A stretch of 64,000 nucleotides of DNA from Paraburkholderia dioscoreae (lineage in GTDB: Bacteria > Pseudomonadota > Gammaproteobacteria > Burkholderiales > Burkholderiaceae). The DNA lies in NCBI RefSeq assembly GCF_902459535.1, contig NZ_LR699554.1, positions 992,001 to 1,056,000 of the forward strand, written 5' to 3'. Shown in pieces: positions 1 through 8,722 of the stretch. The translations under genes were made by a program, and so were the position numbers. Position 1 is the stretch's first letter, and each line of letters starts with the position of its first letter. The notes beneath the pieces were generated by a model. It was not told where the DNA came from. It was given only the letters and a program-made list of their open reading frames with translations, and searched no databases.

Positions 1-30
1 TCGCGTGAGCTTCCTGACAAGCGCGAATAA

Positions 31-47
31 GTCACGACTGCTGTGAT
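31..47. promoter_or_regulatory. Putative island operator, copy A
   Basis: The site reads GTCAC-GACTGCT-GTGAT. It has the GTCAC-N7-GTGA layout found at several other boundaries in the first 30 kb, and it shares GCT directly before the right arm with most of them. It lies about 180 bp before the first SMP-30 gene. The regulator that binds it is not known. Confidence 0.45.
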
Positions 48-229
48 GAACCGCTGTGATGTACACATGGCACGCCCGAGGTGCCGAAAAGTCGCTTGCG
101 GGTCTTCGGCGGCGGTGCGAGCGTGAGACATTTGCACGGTCGCGCCGCGGATAGATTCCATGTCGAATTGCATGGAGAGGGCGGCGGCCGGCGTGTGAAA
201 AATCATCCACTCACTGCTCGCGTGCCGCC

Positions 230-1132
230 ATGTTCAATGTACCCAGAATCAAGACGGAAGTCTTCGCCAGTCTGCCCGCCTCCTTTCGTGTAACCGATCA
301 TGCGGAAGTTCGCTTCGGCGTGATTCGCGACTCATTTCTGGAGGGACCAGCATTCGATCGCGAAGGCAACCTGTATTGCGTCGACATACCCTATGGCCGT
401 ATTTTCCGGATCGCGCGGAGCGGTCAATTCGAACTCGTCTGCCAGTACGATGGGCGGCCTAACGGCATTGCGATTCATCGGGACGGCCGCATCTTCATTG
501 CCGATCAATTGCGCGGAATCGTCGTGCTGGACCCGTTGCGCGGCACGGTCGAAGATCTGGTGAAGACCGGCGGATTCGAACCGTTTCGCGGTCCCAATGA
601 TCTGATATTTAACCGCGCCGGCGAGCTGTTCTTCACGGACCAGGGGCAGACCGGCCTCGATCGGCCGTTCGGGTGTCTTTATCGTTTGACTGTCGAAGGC
701 AGGCTCGACAGGCTGCTCGACAATATCCCAAGTCCCAACGGACTCGCGTTGAGCCCCGATGAACGCACGCTATATCTGGCGGTAACGCGCGCGAATGCCG
801 TCTGGCGTGTGCCGCTGGATCCGTTCGGCAACGGCTCGGTCGCGCGGGTCGGCCACTATCTGCAATTGTCCGGCGGCACCGGGCCGGACGGTCTCGCGTG
901 CGCCGTCGACGGCAGTCTTGCGGTCGCGCACATCGGCTTGGGCGCCGTTTGGCTCTTTGACAGGATCGGCGAACCGGTTGCCCGGGTGTGTTCGTGTGCC
1001 GGGCTGCAGACTTCGAACGTGGCATTCGATCCCGCCGACAGCGGTGTGGTCTACATTACGGAGTCTGAATCCGGACAGATTCTGCGCGCCGCGGTGCCGC
1101 TTCAGGGCGCCCGTCCTTACTCGCACGACTAG
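230..1132 (+). CDS. SMP-30/gluconolactonase/LRE family propeller protein 1
   Basis: This 300-residue protein is a six-bladed beta-propeller of the SMP-30/gluconolactonase family. Members are mostly metal-dependent lactonases that open sugar or other lactones in the cytoplasm. Typical family segments are visible: FLEGPAFDREGNLYCVDI near the N-terminus, RGPNDLIF in the middle and SPNGLALSPDERTLYLAV near residue 170. There is no signal peptide. It is the first gene of the catabolic island and faces away from the dioxygenase gene that follows on the other strand. Two further family members occur in the window. The substrate cannot be told from sequence. Confidence 0.85.
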   Translation: MFNVPRIKTEVFASLPASFRVTDHAEVRFGVIRDSFLEGPAFDREGNLYCVDIPYGRIFRIARSGQFELVCQYDGRPNGIAIHRDGRIFIADQLRGIVVLDPLRGTVEDLVKTGGFEPFRGPNDLIFNRAGELFFTDQGQTGLDRPFGCLYRLTVEGRLDRLLDNIPSPNGLALSPDERTLYLAVTRANAVWRVPLDPFGNGSVARVGHYLQLSGGTGPDGLACAVDGSLAVAHIGLGAVWLFDRIGEPVARVCSCAGLQTSNVAFDPADSGVVYITESESGQILRAAVPLQGARPYSHD

Positions 1133-1238
1133 ACCGCGTCACGACAAAAAACACCTTCGCGAAGCCCAGGCTGATGCACCCAGTGGCATTAGCGAGGGCG
1201 TGGCCGTATCGAGCTTTCAGACGGGCAGGCGCACAACA

Positions 1239-2144
1239 CTAGGCGACGCTTGCCGCGACGGGCTGATTGCTGCCGCGCGTCCACGTGCGGTCGTCGAGCG
1301 TCGTTGCGCGATGCATCTCGCGAACGTCGGTTTCCGGAATATGCGGACGACCGCGATGCATCAGCGCACGGTTGTCCCACATGACGAGGTCGCGAACCGA
1401 CCATTCGTGCGAATACACGAACTGCGGCTGCGTGGCGAACTCGGTCAGTTCGCGCAGCAGATCGCGGCCTTCCGGCTCTGGCCAGCCGACCACATGCGTC
1501 GCGTGGCTCGACAGGTACAGCGATTTGCGCCTGGAGATGGCATGCGTGCGGACCAGTTCGTGAATGCACGGCGCGAGCGCCTTGCGTTCTTCGTCGGATG
1601 CGTCGTAGAAGCCGGCGGCCGCGCGTGACGCCATGATGTCGTAGTGGCAGCTCAGGCCTTCGACAACCTTGCGTAAATGATCAGGCAGGTTGTCATACGC
1701 GGCGCGCATGTCGGCGAACTGCGTTTGACCGCCGACCGCCGGTACGATATACGAGAGCAGAAACGAATAGCGTGCGGGCAGCGGCAGATACGAGGCATCC
1801 GAGTGCCAGCGGCGGCTCGTGAGGTTGTTCATCCTGCGGCGGTCGCCGGGCCGGTAGGTCTGGTTCTCCTTGCTGAGATTGGAGATGTCGTTGATCATCG
1901 GGGCGAGCCGGTGATCCTCCGGGCGCGTCGAGTATGAGACGGCAATCTGCAGCGGACCGAAGCCGGCGGCGAATGCAAGCAACTGGTCGTCGTCGATGTA
2001 CTGGCGCGGAAAGATCAGTACCGGATATTGGCCGCTGGCCTGCTCGATTTCAACGATACGCTCATCGGAAAGCGGTTTTGACAGATCGAGTCCGTGGATG
2101 CGCGCAGCGATGAATGGATGGACGGCTTCGACGTTCAGGCTCAT
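1239..2144 (-). CDS. TauD/TfdA family Fe(II)/2-oxoglutarate dioxygenase 1
   Basis: This 301-residue protein is a TauD/TfdA-type non-haem iron, 2-oxoglutarate-dependent dioxygenase. The facial triad is visible: H114 and D116 in RRWHSD, and the distal H263 in MWDNRALMHRG, followed by arginines R274 and R279 that may bind 2-oxoglutarate. The start at 2144 was chosen because the protein then begins MSLNVEAVHP, matching MSLDIEPAHP of the second dioxygenase at 13739. The two proteins are colinear over their whole length. Such enzymes hydroxylate the carbon next to a heteroatom, which often breaks the molecule. It lies downstream of the LysR gene on the same strand. The substrate is unknown. Confidence 0.9.
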   Translation of the reverse strand: MSLNVEAVHPFIAARIHGLDLSKPLSDERIVEIEQASGQYPVLIFPRQYIDDDQLLAFAAGFGPLQIAVSYSTRPEDHRLAPMINDISNLSKENQTYRPGDRRRMNNLTSRRWHSDASYLPLPARYSFLLSYIVPAVGGQTQFADMRAAYDNLPDHLRKVVEGLSCHYDIMASRAAAGFYDASDEERKALAPCIHELVRTHAISRRKSLYLSSHATHVVGWPEPEGRDLLRELTEFATQPQFVYSHEWSVRDLVMWDNRALMHRGRPHIPETDVREMHRATTLDDRTWTRGSNQPVAASVA

Positions 2145-2295
2145 GGATGTTCCTTGTATCGGACGAGGGTGGAGTTCGTCAGGCACGCGCGAATGCGCGC
2201 TACGAGTTCGCTCCATTCCATCGTACCGACCGCATGCGGCGGCTCACAAGCGAGTTTATTGAACACCTGGTGTGAGGTTGCGTCGGGCGGCGGCG

Positions 2296-3234
2296 CTACA
2301 CCACTTCGATGTGCTCGGCCTGGGTCCGGTCGATCTCTTCGATCGTTTTGCGCACCTCGTCCTTGAGCCATTCGGAGAAGCGCAGAATGACCGGCTGCTC
2401 GCTCTTCATTTCGTTGTGCACGAGGTAATACGATCGGCCGGTCTTCACGCGCTGCGGAAGCGCCGCGACCAGCCGCCTGTTGGCAAGGTCTTCCTGCACG
2501 AACAGCGTTTGCGCCATGGCGAGGCCCAGACCGTCTACCGCACCCTGATACGCGAGGCCCGAGTATTCGAGTTTCAAACCCTTGTAGCCGTCCACACGTG
2601 TCGCGCCGGTCGCGCTCAGCCAGCGCTGCCAGTCGTCGTGGCGCGCTGCCGCGTGCAGCAGAAGGAACGATTCGAGATCGTCCGGATTGCCAAGTTCGTG
2701 TCCGGCGAGCAACGTGGGGCTGCCGACCGGTACGAGTTCTTCATGGAACAGATGCTCGCTGACCAGACCCGGCCAGTCGCCGTTGCCGAACCAGATCGCA
2801 ACGTCGACCTCTTCGTCTCTCGGCGACACGTGTTCGTGCGCGCTTTCGACCTGAAGGGTGATCTCGGGATATAGCTTCTTGAAGCGCGCGAGCCGTGGAA
2901 TCAGAAAGCGCATCGCGAATGTGGACAGCACGCCGATACGCAAGGACGCATTGTCCGGCCGCGCGTAGAAGTATTCGGCGGTCACGTCCTGGATCTGATC
3001 GAACAGCACCTGCAAGCGGGACGCGTAAGCGGCGCCGCGCTTGGTGAGCACGACCTGCTGGTGGCCGCGCTCGAACAGCTTGGCGTTGAGGTAGTCCTCG
3101 AGCTTCGCGACATGGCGGCTGATCGCGCTGTGCGTTACGCACAGCTCCTCCGCCGCGCGCGTCATGCTCTGATTGCGCGCGGCGGACTCGAAAGCGCGCA
3201 ACGCATTCAATGAAGGAAGTCGGCGTTTGGGCAT
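2296..3234 (-). CDS. LysR-type regulator, GcvA-like
   Basis: This 312-residue protein is a LysR-type transcriptional regulator. The winged helix-turn-helix occupies residues 1-65 and contains SLNALRAFESAARNQSMTRA and VTHSAISRHVAKLED, a pattern typical of the GcvA/AmpR branch. The rest is the co-inducer-binding domain. It is divergent from the PAL-like gene at 3619 across a 384-bp gap, and upstream of and codirectional with dioxygenase 1. It may control either or both. The effector is unknown. Confidence 0.9.
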   Translation of the reverse strand: MPKRRLPSLNALRAFESAARNQSMTRAAEELCVTHSAISRHVAKLEDYLNAKLFERGHQQVVLTKRGAAYASRLQVLFDQIQDVTAEYFYARPDNASLRIGVLSTFAMRFLIPRLARFKKLYPEITLQVESAHEHVSPRDEEVDVAIWFGNGDWPGLVSEHLFHEELVPVGSPTLLAGHELGNPDDLESFLLLHAAARHDDWQRWLSATGATRVDGYKGLKLEYSGLAYQGAVDGLGLAMAQTLFVQEDLANRRLVAALPQRVKTGRSYYLVHNEMKSEQPVILRFSEWLKDEVRKTIEEIDRTQAEHIEVV

Positions 3235-3461
3235 CGCGTGTCTCCGTCAATCATCCGGGAGCAGTGGGGGCTGTCCCGGTCGCGCCAATTATTTCGAGCG
3301 ACGAATCTGACGCGGATCGATGTCGGTTCGAACAGCGAGTAACTGCGCCGCAGTCTCACTGTCTAAAAAAGGCTCGCACTCGCGCGACTAATTATCAAGA
3401 TAGGGTTTTCCATTGAAAGCCCCGCCGCTCGGGCATCCCGTCGATAATGCGCATACCGCGT

Positions 3462-3496
3462 GTGCCAAAAAGTGTCTTGCGACGCCGCTTTGGCAC
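3462..3496. promoter_or_regulatory. Inverted repeat in LysR/PAL-like divergent region
   Basis: The 384-bp gap between the LysR gene (start 3234) and the PAL-like gene (start 3619) holds no gene. It contains perfect 8-bp arms, GTGCCAAA at 3462-3469 and TTTGGCAC at 3489-3496, separated by 19 bp. The arms lie about 125 bp before the PAL-like start. They could be a binding site for the adjacent LysR protein, though I see no direct proof. The rest of the gap shows nothing distinctive. Confidence 0.3.
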
Positions 3497-3618
3497 GTGT
3501 GATTCTTGGGGCGCCGGAGTCACCGTTCGACGCGAAACGCCGCATGCCTTGACCGGTGTCTGCGAATGCGGCTTTCACTCCCGAACGGCCGCCCTGGCTC
3601 CTTTGAGGACACTTCCAG

Positions 3619-4584
3619 ATGAGCAACGTGGTGGGCAGTGGAGCAATGACGTACCGGATCGTCGAGGGTTGGGGCACCTTGCCCGACGGCTGGGAACTCT
3701 ATGACGTCGCGGCGGTGGGCGTCGACAGCAACGATCAGGTGTACGTGTTTCACCGGGGGCGCCATCCCGTGATCGTGTTCGACCGGGCCGGCAACTTTCT
3801 GCGTGCGTGGGGCGACGATCTGTTCCGCCACGCGCACGGCATTCATATCGGCCACGACGGCGCGCTCTACCTGACCGACGATTTCGATCACACCGTGCGC
3901 AAATGCACGCCCGAGGGCAAATTGCTGATGACGATCGGCGTGCCCGGCGAGCCTTCCATGTTCATGAGCGGCATGCCTTTCAACCGGTGCACGCACACGG
4001 CGCTTTCGCCTCGCGGCGACATTTACGTGGCCGACGGCTACGGCAACGGGCGGATCCATAAGTATTCGCCTGACGGAAAAAGAATCCTGTCATGGGGCGA
4101 GCCAGGATCGAGCAAGGGCCAGTTCAATCTCCCGCACAATATTTCATGCGACGAAGACGGCTGGGTCTATGTCGCGGACCGTGAGAATCATCGCATCCAG
4201 GTGTTCGACGGCGACGGCCGCTTCGAAACGCAGTGGCACAACCTGCACCGGCCTTGCGGCATGTACATGCCACCCGGAAAGTGCCCGCTGTGTTACGTCG
4301 GCGAGACCGGTCCTTACTATTCCTTCAATCGCGGCGCGCCCAATCTCGGACCGCGCGTGAGCATCCTGTCGAACAAGGGCGAACTGCTCGCGCGCATCAC
4401 CACGACGCCGGCGGCCGGCACGGGCCCCGGCCAGTTTCTCGGGCCGCATGGTCTCGCGGTCGATTCGCGCGGCGACATCTACGTGGGCGAGGTCTCCTAT
4501 ACCGCATGGCCGTCGCTGTTTCCAGGCGTCGAGCCGCCGCCGCGTTTGCGATGCCTGCAGAAGTTCGAAAAGATCGCGGCGTGA
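3619..4584 (+). CDS. PAL-like six-bladed beta-propeller lyase 1
   Basis: This 321-residue protein carries NHL-type repeats and resembles the catalytic core of peptidyl-alpha-hydroxyglycine alpha-amidating lyase (PAL), which splits an N-acyl hemiaminal into an amide and glyoxylate. The segments DGYGNGRIHKYSPDGK (residues 139-154), FNLPHNI (169-175) and ADRENHRIQVF (186-196) closely match PAL segments around its zinc, tyrosine and arginine active-site residues. Candidate zinc ligands are H73 or H76, H173 and H277. A CxxC pair (C222, C225) lies between blades. There is no signal peptide, so it is probably cytoplasmic. It is followed by aldehyde dehydrogenase. The family match is good, but the reaction is inferred. 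Confidence 0.8.
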   Translation: MSNVVGSGAMTYRIVEGWGTLPDGWELYDVAAVGVDSNDQVYVFHRGRHPVIVFDRAGNFLRAWGDDLFRHAHGIHIGHDGALYLTDDFDHTVRKCTPEGKLLMTIGVPGEPSMFMSGMPFNRCTHTALSPRGDIYVADGYGNGRIHKYSPDGKRILSWGEPGSSKGQFNLPHNISCDEDGWVYVADRENHRIQVFDGDGRFETQWHNLHRPCGMYMPPGKCPLCYVGETGPYYSFNRGAPNLGPRVSILSNKGELLARITTTPAAGTGPGQFLGPHGLAVDSRGDIYVGEVSYTAWPSLFPGVEPPPRLRCLQKFEKIAA

Positions 4585-4649
4585 CAGCGCTATGCACGCG
4601 CTGATCCACGCCTGAATTCGCCATTCCGGTTTAGCCTTGGAGAATCCTC

Positions 4650-6152
4650 ATGCACACTCTGACATCTAGCTCTGTTTCACTATTGCCCGAGGTCGCGCGC
4701 TTTCTCGACGCGGGGCCGCTCGGCGGCGTGATCGACGGCCGCGATGAACAGGCCGTCGACGGCGCCACCTTCGAGACGCTGGACCCCGGCACCGGCGAAC
4801 ATCTCGCGACGGTTGCCGCGATGGGATCCGCGGACGTCGATCGTGCGGTCGACGCGGCACGGCGCGCGTTCGCCCGGTCGGGCTGGGCCACGATGCACCC
4901 GAACGACCGCGCGATCTGGCTGCACCGGCTCGCGGACGAAGTCGAACGGCGCAAGGCGATCATCGGCCAGATCGAAGCGCTCGACGCCGGCAAGATCGAA
5001 CAGCAGGCGCAAGGCGACGTGCAGAGCTTCGTCGATACGCTGCGTTACTTCAACGAGCTGGCCCTGAACACGGAGCGCCGCTCGGCATTGCCGGTATCCG
5101 GCTACGAGGCGTGGACCACGCGGCAGCCCTGGGGCGCGTGCGGATTCATCGTTCCGTGGAACTTCCCGATGGTGCTGATCGGATGGAATATCTCTCCGGC
5201 ACTCGCGGCGGGCAATACGGTGGTCATCAAACCGGCGGAGGACACGCCGCTGTCGGCCATTTACCTGGCTCGGCTCGCGCGCGAGATCGGCTTTCCAGAT
5301 GGCGTCATCAACGTCGTGACGGGTTTGGGTGAGATAGCGGGCGCTGCATTGTCGCGCCATCCGGGACTCAAGCGCATGTCGTTTACCGGTTCGCCGGAAG
5401 TCGGACGCATGGTGGCGGAAGCTTGCGGCAGAAATCTCGTGCCATGCAAACTCGAACTGGGCGGTAAGGGCGCAGCCGTGATTTTCGACGATGTGGATAT
5501 CGAGGAGACCGCGGACAAACTTGCGCGCGCAATCACATTCCACACGGGCCAGGTCTGCTGCGATGCGACTCGCTGGCTCGTGCACGAATCGATCTTCGAG
5601 CGTTTCGTCGATGCGAGCGTCGCTGCGTTGCAGCGCACAAAGATCGGCTATCAACTCGACCCCGGCGCGGAGATGGGGCCGGTCGTGAGCGCGAAACAGC
5701 GCGAGCGGGTGCTCGGCTATCTGGAGCGCGGACAACGCGACGGCGCGCGAGCCGTCCTCAAGGGCGGCGCAGTCGACGTGGCCGGGCACGACGGTTTCTA
5801 CGTGAGTCCCGCGTTGCTCGCGGGCTCGCTCGAGAACGTGGCCGCGCGCGAAGAGATTTTCGGTCCGGTCGCCTTTCTTGCGCCGTTCAGGGACGAAGCG
5901 CAAGCCGTCGAGCTCGCGAACGACACTGACTACGGTCTTGCCAACAGCGTATGGAGCCACGACCCGAGACGCGCGGCGCGGGTTGCGGAAGCGATGGTGG
6001 CGGGCAATAGCTGGATCAACGCACACAACCTGTTTCCACTCGGCGTGCCGTATGCGGGAGTGAACAGGAGCGGCATGGGCGGCGGCGTCAACAGTGTCGA
6101 GACGCTGTTCGACTACTGGCGAAGCCAGTCGATGGTGCGGCCCACACGTTGA
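4650..6152 (+). CDS. NAD(P)-dependent aldehyde dehydrogenase
   Basis: This 500-residue protein is a full-length aldehyde dehydrogenase of the betaine-aldehyde/phenylacetaldehyde type. It oxidises an aldehyde to the acid using NAD(P)+. The cofactor motif FTGSPEVGR, the general-base region LELGGKGA and the catalytic cysteine in HTGQVCCDATRW are all present. The ATG follows a GGAGA ribosome-binding site at normal spacing. It lies 65 bp after the PAL-like gene and is probably cotranscribed with it. In context it may oxidise an aldehyde released by that enzyme. The substrate is not predictable. Confidence 0.92.
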   Translation: MHTLTSSSVSLLPEVARFLDAGPLGGVIDGRDEQAVDGATFETLDPGTGEHLATVAAMGSADVDRAVDAARRAFARSGWATMHPNDRAIWLHRLADEVERRKAIIGQIEALDAGKIEQQAQGDVQSFVDTLRYFNELALNTERRSALPVSGYEAWTTRQPWGACGFIVPWNFPMVLIGWNISPALAAGNTVVIKPAEDTPLSAIYLARLAREIGFPDGVINVVTGLGEIAGAALSRHPGLKRMSFTGSPEVGRMVAEACGRNLVPCKLELGGKGAAVIFDDVDIEETADKLARAITFHTGQVCCDATRWLVHESIFERFVDASVAALQRTKIGYQLDPGAEMGPVVSAKQRERVLGYLERGQRDGARAVLKGGAVDVAGHDGFYVSPALLAGSLENVAAREEIFGPVAFLAPFRDEAQAVELANDTDYGLANSVWSHDPRRAARVAEAMVAGNSWINAHNLFPLGVPYAGVNRSGMGGGVNSVETLFDYWRSQSMVRPTR

Positions 6153-6202
6153 ACGAGGTTGACCGGCCGCGCATGCGAAACATGCAAAAAGCTTTCGAAA
6201 AT

Positions 6203-6219
6203 CGCACGCGCGCTGTGAC
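6203..6219. promoter_or_regulatory. Putative island operator, copy E (weaker)
   Basis: The site reads CGCAC-GCGCGCT-GTGAC. The right arm and the preceding GCT match the island consensus, while the left arm has two mismatches. It lies between aldehyde dehydrogenase and the first FAH-type hydratase, about 165 bp before the hydratase start. Confidence 0.3.
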
Positions 6220-6382
6220 ATAAATGACGTTGCGGGTCCATGCCCGTGTGAGCAAACTGGGTTCACGACGTGTCGCGACATACACGCCGCGCGACGCATC
6301 CGACTGGCGGACGCAGGCACCGATGACCTCGGCGCCTGCGGACTTCGACCGGCGAATGCGGCGAACAGAACAGGAGACGGAT

Positions 6383-7156
6383 TTGGCCGACATCGACGCA
6401 GCGCAGGTGACGCGCATAGCGCACATTGCCGACGCGCTACTCGGCGCACGGCGTTCGAATAATGTGCTGCCCATGCTCGCAGCGCAGGACGCATCCGTCT
6501 CGATGGCCGAGGCATTCGCCGTGCAAAGCGAAATGACGCGGCTGCTCGGTCAGCCGATCGCGGGCTGGAAGGTCGGCTACGTGCGCGACGTGCGGCTCAC
6601 GCATGCCCCCGTCTATCGCGACGCGTGTGTTGCGGGCGGCGCGCGGGTCCGGCTGACCTCATCCCCTGCGCCGGCCGTCGAAGGCGAGGTGGCCTTCGTC
6701 CTGAGCCGCGACCTGCCGCCGCGAGCCTCACCCTATACACCGGACGAAGTTGCCGACGCCGTGAGTTCCGTATGTGCCGCCATCGAGATTGGTGCGCCAC
6801 GCCTCGGAAATTTCATGGAAGCTCCCCTCGAACACAAGATTGCTGACAACATGGGCAACTGTGCGCTGATTTACGGCAGCGGTCAGCGCAACTGGCGGGA
6901 CATTGCGCTGGAGAGCTTGCGCGTGACGCTCGCGATCGACGGCGTGGTGGTGACCGAAACCTGCGGCGGCAATGCGGCGGGCAATCCATTCGATGCGCTG
7001 GTGGCGCTTGCCAACGCACCGCATAAGCGTGAGCCTTTGCGCGCGGGGCATGTCGTGATTACCGGAACGTGCACGGGGATTTATCCGGCGCGCGCGGGCA
7101 TGCAAGCGCGCGTTGCATTCGAAGGTCTCGGCGAAGTATCGGTGACACTGGAATAG
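6383..7156 (+). CDS. 2-keto-4-pentenoate hydratase-like protein 1 (FAH superfamily)
   Basis: This protein of about 257 residues belongs to the MhpD/2-oxopent-4-enoate hydratase branch of the fumarylacetoacetate hydrolase superfamily. Such enzymes add water to, or decarboxylate, 2-oxo acids using a divalent metal. The metal-binding region VEGEVAFVLSRDLPP, then AAIEIGAPRL and the following DNMGN, is clear. I chose the TTG at 6383 because a CAGGAG ribosome-binding site lies just before it and the length then fits the family. The open frame runs on upstream to an ATG at 6224. A second copy lies at 21419. Confidence 0.82.
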   Translation: MADIDAAQVTRIAHIADALLGARRSNNVLPMLAAQDASVSMAEAFAVQSEMTRLLGQPIAGWKVGYVRDVRLTHAPVYRDACVAGGARVRLTSSPAPAVEGEVAFVLSRDLPPRASPYTPDEVADAVSSVCAAIEIGAPRLGNFMEAPLEHKIADNMGNCALIYGSGQRNWRDIALESLRVTLAIDGVVVTETCGGNAAGNPFDALVALANAPHKREPLRAGHVVITGTCTGIYPARAGMQARVAFEGLGEVSVTLE

Positions 7157-7247
7157 GCGCGGGCGCGCTTTGCGGCCGTGTTTTGCGGCTGTCAGGAAAC
7201 TCGAACACTGCTGATCAATGTTGAACGAACACGGGAGAAGGCTCTTG

Positions 7248-8117
7248 TTGGGACCGACTACACAGCGCAGACGGCTGCGCCAGATTCTCGATCGGGAAGA
7301 TTGCGTGACGATGGCCACCATCTTCGATCCGATTTCCGCGCGGCTTGCCGAACAACTCGGCTATGAAGCGGGCCTGATGGGCGGCTCGCTCGCGTCGTAC
7401 GCGGTGCTCGGCGCGCCGGATCTGATCGTGCTGACACTGACTGAGCTCGCCGAACAGGTGCATCGGTGCACGCGGGTGTCGGACGTGCCGCTCGTCGTGG
7501 ACGGCGACCACGGTTATGGCAATGCGCTATCGGTGATGCGCACCGTGCACGAACTGGACCGCGCGGGCGCCGCGGCCGTGACGATCGAAGACACACTGCT
7601 GCCGCGGCCTTACGGAAGCTCCGGCAAACCGGCGCTGGTTTCGTTCGACGAAGCGGTGGCGCGCGTCGAGGCCGCCGTCGCGGCGCGCGGCGACTCCGAC
7701 CTGCTGGTGCTGGGGCGCACGAGCGCCGCGACCATCAACGGTATCGAGGACGCCGTCGCGCGTTTCAAGGCATTCGAAGCGGCAGGCGTCGACGCGATCT
7801 TTCTGCCGGGGCCGCAGCAGCGCGAACAGATCGACGCGATCTCGGACGCGGTCAAAGTGCCGCTGTTGATGGCGGGCGCACCGGAAGCGCTATGCGATCC
7901 GGCCTATCTTGCTACCCGCCGGGTGAAGGCGTGGTCGGCGGGACACCAGACCTTCTCGGTCGCGCTCAAGGCGCTGCACGATTCGATGCAACTGGTGCGT
8001 TCGGGCACGCTGTCGCTGCACCTGCCCGGCCAGGCGTCGAAGCAATTGCTGGAACAGGCGACCGGCGTTCGGGAATATGACGAGTGGACCCGCCAGTACC
8101 TGGTTGGTGGTGCATAA
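7248..8117 (+). CDS. Isocitrate lyase/PEP mutase family, oxaloacetate decarboxylase-like
   Basis: This protein of about 289 residues belongs to the isocitrate lyase/PEP mutase superfamily, in the branch with oxaloacetate decarboxylases. The family signature appears as DGDHGYGNALSVMRTV, followed by TIEDTLLPRP. The KKCGH loop of true isocitrate lyases is absent. It probably cleaves or decarboxylates a 2-oxo or 2-hydroxy dicarboxylate. The start is uncertain: a strong GGGAGAAGG sequence precedes TTG codons at 7245 and 7248, while the ATG at 7218 has no ribosome-binding site. It follows hydratase 1 and precedes the transporter genes. Confidence 0.83.
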   Translation: MGPTTQRRRLRQILDREDCVTMATIFDPISARLAEQLGYEAGLMGGSLASYAVLGAPDLIVLTLTELAEQVHRCTRVSDVPLVVDGDHGYGNALSVMRTVHELDRAGAAAVTIEDTLLPRPYGSSGKPALVSFDEAVARVEAAVAARGDSDLLVLGRTSAATINGIEDAVARFKAFEAAGVDAIFLPGPQQREQIDAISDAVKVPLLMAGAPEALCDPAYLATRRVKAWSAGHQTFSVALKALHDSMQLVRSGTLSLHLPGQASKQLLEQATGVREYDEWTRQYLVGGA

Positions 8118-8118
8118 G

Positions 8119-8178
8119 CAGTACATGGCAGTACATGGCAGTACACGGCGGTAGATGGCAGTACACGGCGGTAGATGG
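8119..8178. repeat. Six 10-bp tandem repeat units
   Basis: Directly after the stop codon of the lyase gene there are six consecutive 10-bp units: CAGTACATGG twice, CAGTACACGG, CGGTAGATGG, CAGTACACGG and CGGTAGATGG. The array fills most of the gap before tctB. It is too regular to be chance and looks like a small minisatellite that can vary by slippage. Confidence 0.85.
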
Positions 8179-8227
8179 CGGAACGACGACCGCACGGCAG
8201 CAACGACCCGCACAGGAGTGCAATGCG

Positions 8228-8716
8228 ATGGACGCGACTGGATCGACCGATTCGACCGAACACGTGAATGCGCGCCGCCGCGACTACTACGCCGGCATGC
8301 TGATGGCCGCCGTGGGGCTGGGCGCGATCTACGACGGCATACGCTACAGCATCGGCACGTTGAGCCAGATGGGGCCGGGTTTCTTTCCTGTTTCGATCGG
8401 CGTGGCGCTCGTCTGCACGGGCGTGGCGATCGCGGTCGTGGCGAGATATGCGGCGCCGCAGGACGGCGAAAAGAAGCTGGCGCCCGAGCGCAAGGCGTGG
8501 TGCTTCATTCTCGGCAGCATCGTTGCGTTCATCGTGCTCGGTAAATATGGCGGTCTCGTTCCGGCCACTTTCGCGATCGTCTTCATTTCCGCGCTCGGCG
8601 ATCGGGAGAACACGATATGGCGCGCGTTGCTGCTCGCCGCCGGAATGACGGTGCTCTGTGTGTTGGTGTTCTGGTGGGCGCTGTCGTTGCAGTTCCCGCT
8701 CTTTCAATGGGGCTAG
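8228..8716 (+). CDS. tctB: TctB-like small membrane subunit of a tripartite tricarboxylate transporter
   Basis: This protein of about 162 residues has four predicted membrane segments, and its first motif, DYYAGMLMAAVGLGAIYDG, is followed by LSQMGPGFFP, typical of TctB. TctB works with the large TctA channel and a periplasmic Bug receptor to import carboxylates using an ion gradient. The ATG at 8228 is preceded by an AGGAG site. The tctA gene begins six bases after its stop, so the two form an operon. A longer open frame to 8084 would run back through the tandem repeats and is not convincing. Confidence 0.9.
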   Translation: MDATGSTDSTEHVNARRRDYYAGMLMAAVGLGAIYDGIRYSIGTLSQMGPGFFPVSIGVALVCTGVAIAVVARYAAPQDGEKKLAPERKAWCFILGSIVAFIVLGKYGGLVPATFAIVFISALGDRENTIWRALLLAAGMTVLCVLVFWWALSLQFPLFQWG

Positions 8717-8722
8717 ACAAGC

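Noticed and set aside
3462..3469. Possible CRP-type sites in the island
   Set aside because: The island sites have TCAC to the left and GTGA to the right, the opposite of the TGTGA-N6-TCACA arrangement of CRP.
4680..6515. 611-codon open frame on the minus strand
   Set aside because: It lies opposite the aldehyde dehydrogenase gene, is Arg/His-rich and has no family features; it is a shadow of a high-GC gene.
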